From positions 1 through 7,421 of the forward strand of contig CAYYXP010000081.1 of NCBI GenBank assembly GCA_964475685.1: a DNA stretch of 7,421 nucleotides, given 5' to 3'. Under the pieces are notes generated by a model that did not search any database, was not told the DNA's origin, and saw only the letters and a list, made by a program, of their open reading frames with translations. The DNA is from CAVVWJ01 sp964475685. Its GTDB lineage: Bacteria > Gemmatimonadota > Gemmatimonadetes > Gemmatimonadales > GWC2-71-9. How positions within the stretch are numbered: position 1 is the stretch's first letter; each line of letters opens with the position of its first letter. Below are positions 5,253 to 7,421 of the stretch, in pieces. Both the position numbers and the translations under genes were made by a program.

Positions 5253-7421
5253 TGCGCCGGATCCTCGCCCGCTTCCTGTTCGTCTTCATCGTCGGCAGCC
5301 TGGCGATGGTCCTCGGTGTGGTGACGTCCATGACCCTCACTCCACCGGGGCGGGCGCTGCTCGCCCGCACCGTCTCGCGGGGCCTCGACGAGATCATCAT
5401 CGGCCAGGTCAAGGTCGGGGCCATCTCGGGCTCGTTTGTCTACGATCTCACGCTCGAGGACCTGGTGGTGCGCGACACCAGCGGCGCCTTGCTCGCCGAC
5501 CTTCCGCGCGTGCGCGTCAAGTACCGCCTGCCGAACTTCCTGGGCCGCCAGGTGGTGCTCAGCGCGGTCCATCTCGATCACCCGACCATTCAGCTCATCA
5601 AGCACCGCAGCGGGAGGATGAATTACGAGGAGGTGCTCGGGCTCAAGAAGGGGAAGGGCGGGGGCGCGTCCCCGCTGATCGAATTCCATGACGTGCGGAT
5701 CAATGGCGGCGCGCTCCGGATAGCGCTTCCCTGGAACCCGTCGAGCGCGCTCAGGACCGGGGGGCAGCGCGACTCCGCCCTCGCCGCCGAGCGGGCCAAG
5801 CCGGGTCGGGTGATCGAGGAGTCCCCCGAGGGACTCCGGAAGGTCATCCTGCTCTCCGATCTCACCACCCGGATGTCCCGGCTCCGGATTACCACGCCCG
5901 ACCGCAAGCCATTCACCATCGACCTCGACTCCCTGGCCACGCGGGTCAGCGATCCGGCGGTGACGCTGCGCGACGCGGTGGGCCGGATCCGCTTCCACGG
6001 TGACAGCGCGGTGGTCAGTCTCTCCCGCGGCGCGCTTCCCGGTACCCGCTTCTCCGGCGGCGGCGCCGTCACCTGGCCGAGGGACACCGTCCTCTTCGAT
6101 TTCCAGGTGAACTCGCCGGAAGTGAGCCTCGACGACCTTCGGTGGGTCTCGCCCGATTTCCCTTCCATGACCGGAAGCGGCGTGCTCGTGGCCCGATCCG
6201 AGACCGGGGCGCTCACGGCGTACGACATCCGCGAGCTTCATCTCCGCGCCGGCACTCAGCGGATCGATGGCGACCTCGTCGTGCTCACCGACCGGAAGCG
6301 TGGGCTCGGGTTCAGGAACATGCGCCTGGCCCTCCGCGACCTCGATCTCGACGCCGCGCGGCCCTATCTCGACACCCTTCCCTTCTGGGGGCGGCTCACC
6401 GGCTCGGTGTCGGGCTCCGGCTACCTCGATGCCATGGACGTCGCTCTGGACTGGGCCTTTGCCGATGCGCGCGTGCCCGGTCATCCCGTCAGCCGGCTTG
6501 CCGGCGACGGCGTGGTCGGCGCTTCTCCGGACAGCGGTCTCACCTTCTCGGGATTCAACGTGCGGCGGTCGGATGTCGACCTCCGCACGGCGCGCCTCGT
6601 GGCGCCGGCGGTGATCCTGGAGGGCCGGCTGGCCGCTTCCGGAACCCTCGACGGACCGCTCAGCAACATCTCCTTCGACGGCACGGCCCGGCACCAGGAC
6701 GGCGACCGCCCGGTCAGCCAGGCCGACGGGACGGTGCATCTCGACACCCGTTTCGACACCCTCGGCCTCGTCACCGACGTCCGGTTCGACCCCCTCTCCT
6801 TCGAGGGGATCCGGCGCGCCTTCCCCTCGCTCGGCGCCCGCGGCGATCTCCGCGGGACCTTCCGCAGCCGGGGAACCCTCTCCCGGCTGGAGGTGGATGC
6901 GGCACTGGCCGGAGAGCTGGGCAACGTGGATGCGCTTGGCACCCTCACGTTGCTGCCGCCCCTCTGGGGTGCCGAGCGACTCCATCTGCGCTTTTCCCAC
7001 ATCGACCTTGCCGCGTTGAGCGGGCGCTCGCTGCCGACCGATCTCAGTGGACGGCTCGAGGTGACGGGCAGCATCGACACCCTTCGGGCTCCCGAGGCCG
7101 ACCTGGAAGTGACACTCGGGCGCGGTCGGGTGCGCGAGCTGGAGATCGACAGCGCCTACGGGAGGGGCGCGGTGCATGACAGCCTCATCAGGGTCGACAC
7201 CGCGTACGTGGGCTGGAAGGGTGCCCGGGCGATGGGGAACGGCACCCTCGGCTGGCGGGCTCCGCACACCGGGGACATGGCGCTCAGCCTCATCGCCGAC
7301 AGCCTCATCGGATTCGATTCGCTGCTCCTCGCCAGCACTAGTCAGGCACGCGACACGTCGAAGGACGCGCGGCCGCTCGGCGGCAGCGCATTCGGCAGCG
7401 TGACGCTGGCCGGCAGCCTCG
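5252..7421 (+). CDS. tamB: TamB-like translocation/assembly module protein (AsmA-like/DUF490), 3' end outside window
   Basis: The frame is open from ATG at 5252 to the window end, giving 723 visible residues with no stop. Its start overlaps the Omp85 stop (TGATG, 5250-5254), which implies translational coupling. The N-terminus is a single inner-membrane anchor (basic MRRILAR, hydrophobic about 8-29). It is followed by an AsmA-like segment with the typical order of strands, including VKVGAISGSFVYDLTLEDL (about 53-71) and a RMNYEEVLGL stretch near 123-132. The rest is a long succession of amphipathic beta strands, with many short GxL/GTL and DxL units and no cysteines. This is the composition of TamB's periplasm-spanning beta-taco fold. 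Family members usually exceed 1,200 residues, with the diagnostic DUF490 domain at the C-terminus, which lies beyond the window. TamB partners Omp85 proteins and is implicated in outer-membrane protein assembly and phospholipid transport. Identification rests on context, topology and composition. Confidence 0.85.
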   Translation, partial: MRRILARFLFVFIVGSLAMVLGVVTSMTLTPPGRALLARTVSRGLDEIIIGQVKVGAISGSFVYDLTLEDLVVRDTSGALLADLPRVRVKYRLPNFLGRQVVLSAVHLDHPTIQLIKHRSGRMNYEEVLGLKKGKGGGASPLIEFHDVRINGGALRIALPWNPSSALRTGGQRDSALAAERAKPGRVIEESPEGLRKVILLSDLTTRMSRLRITTPDRKPFTIDLDSLATRVSDPAVTLRDAVGRIRFHGDSAVVSLSRGALPGTRFSGGGAVTWPRDTVLFDFQVNSPEVSLDDLRWVSPDFPSMTGSGVLVARSETGALTAYDIRELHLRAGTQRIDGDLVVLTDRKRGLGFRNMRLALRDLDLDAARPYLDTLPFWGRLTGSVSGSGYLDAMDVALDWAFADARVPGHPVSRLAGDGVVGASPDSGLTFSGFNVRRSDVDLRTARLVAPAVILEGRLAASGTLDGPLSNISFDGTARHQDGDRPVSQADGTVHLDTRFDTLGLVTDVRFDPLSFEGIRRAFPSLGARGDLRGTFRSRGTLSRLEVDAALAGELGNVDALGTLTLLPPLWGAERLHLRFSHIDLAALSGRSLPTDLSGRLEVTGSIDTLRAPEADLEVTLGRGRVRELEIDSAYGRGAVHDSLIRVDTAYVGWKGARAMGNGTLGWRAPHTGDMALSLIADSLIGFDSLLLASTSQARDTSKDARPLGGSAFGSVTLAGSL

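Noticed and set aside
5225..7267. A 680-codon open frame on the minus strand
   Set aside because: It lies antisense to tamB, and its protein is a low-complexity mix rich in Glu, Gly, Arg, Ala and Pro. That is typical of a shadow frame in high-GC DNA. The plus-strand frame has a membrane anchor, AsmA-like features and a coupled start.
7178..7310. Repeated GACAGCCTCATC words (7178-7189, 7298-7309)
   Set aside because: They lie in frame in tamB where the beta-strand pattern reuses Asp-Ser-Leu-Ile. This is explained by repetitive protein composition and codon bias.

Overview
The window is high-GC DNA from a diderm (outer-membrane-bearing) bacterium. Evidence for this is a periplasmic class C penicillin-binding protein, an Omp85 outer-membrane barrel protein and a TamB-type envelope-spanning protein. 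Gene content and style (GTG starts, short gaps, strong G/C at third codon positions) would suit Gemmatimonadota or a neighbouring phylum. That placement is an inference from general knowledge, with no rRNA or marker gene to confirm it.

Layout. Positions 1-369 hold no convincing gene. They contain a long imperfect hairpin (9-124), a 12-bp palindrome (159-170), a pair of 34-nt direct repeats 59 nt apart (176-268) and a possible -10 element. Next is a plus-strand TrxR-like ferredoxin/flavodoxin-NADP+ reductase (370-1395). It converges, with an 18-nt gap, on a minus-strand D-Ala-D-Ala carboxypeptidase of the DacB/PBP4 family (1414-2898). A 233-bp divergent intergenic region (2899-3131) separates dacB from a plus-strand pair. 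The first gene of the pair is an Omp85 protein with about three POTRA domains (3132-5252). Its stop overlaps the start of a large tamB-like gene (5252 to beyond 7421), which is cut by the window edge.

How the genes work together. The Omp85-TamB pair is translationally coupled (TGATG) and probably forms one envelope-spanning assembly or transport module (TAM-like). DacB trims or remodels peptidoglycan in the same compartment. The divergent region carries two promoter-like sequences facing opposite ways, each with a 17-nt spacer, whose -10 hexamers overlap on the same bases. One symmetric AT-rich core may therefore fire both dacB and the Omp85-tamB operon. The reductase is probably functionally separate.

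I did not find a convincing unknown system. The items most worth a second look are the symmetric divergent promoter, the hairpin and repeat cluster upstream of the reductase, the KDG-for-KTG change in DacB, and a coding-like minus-strand tail just upstream of dacB that lacks a usable start.
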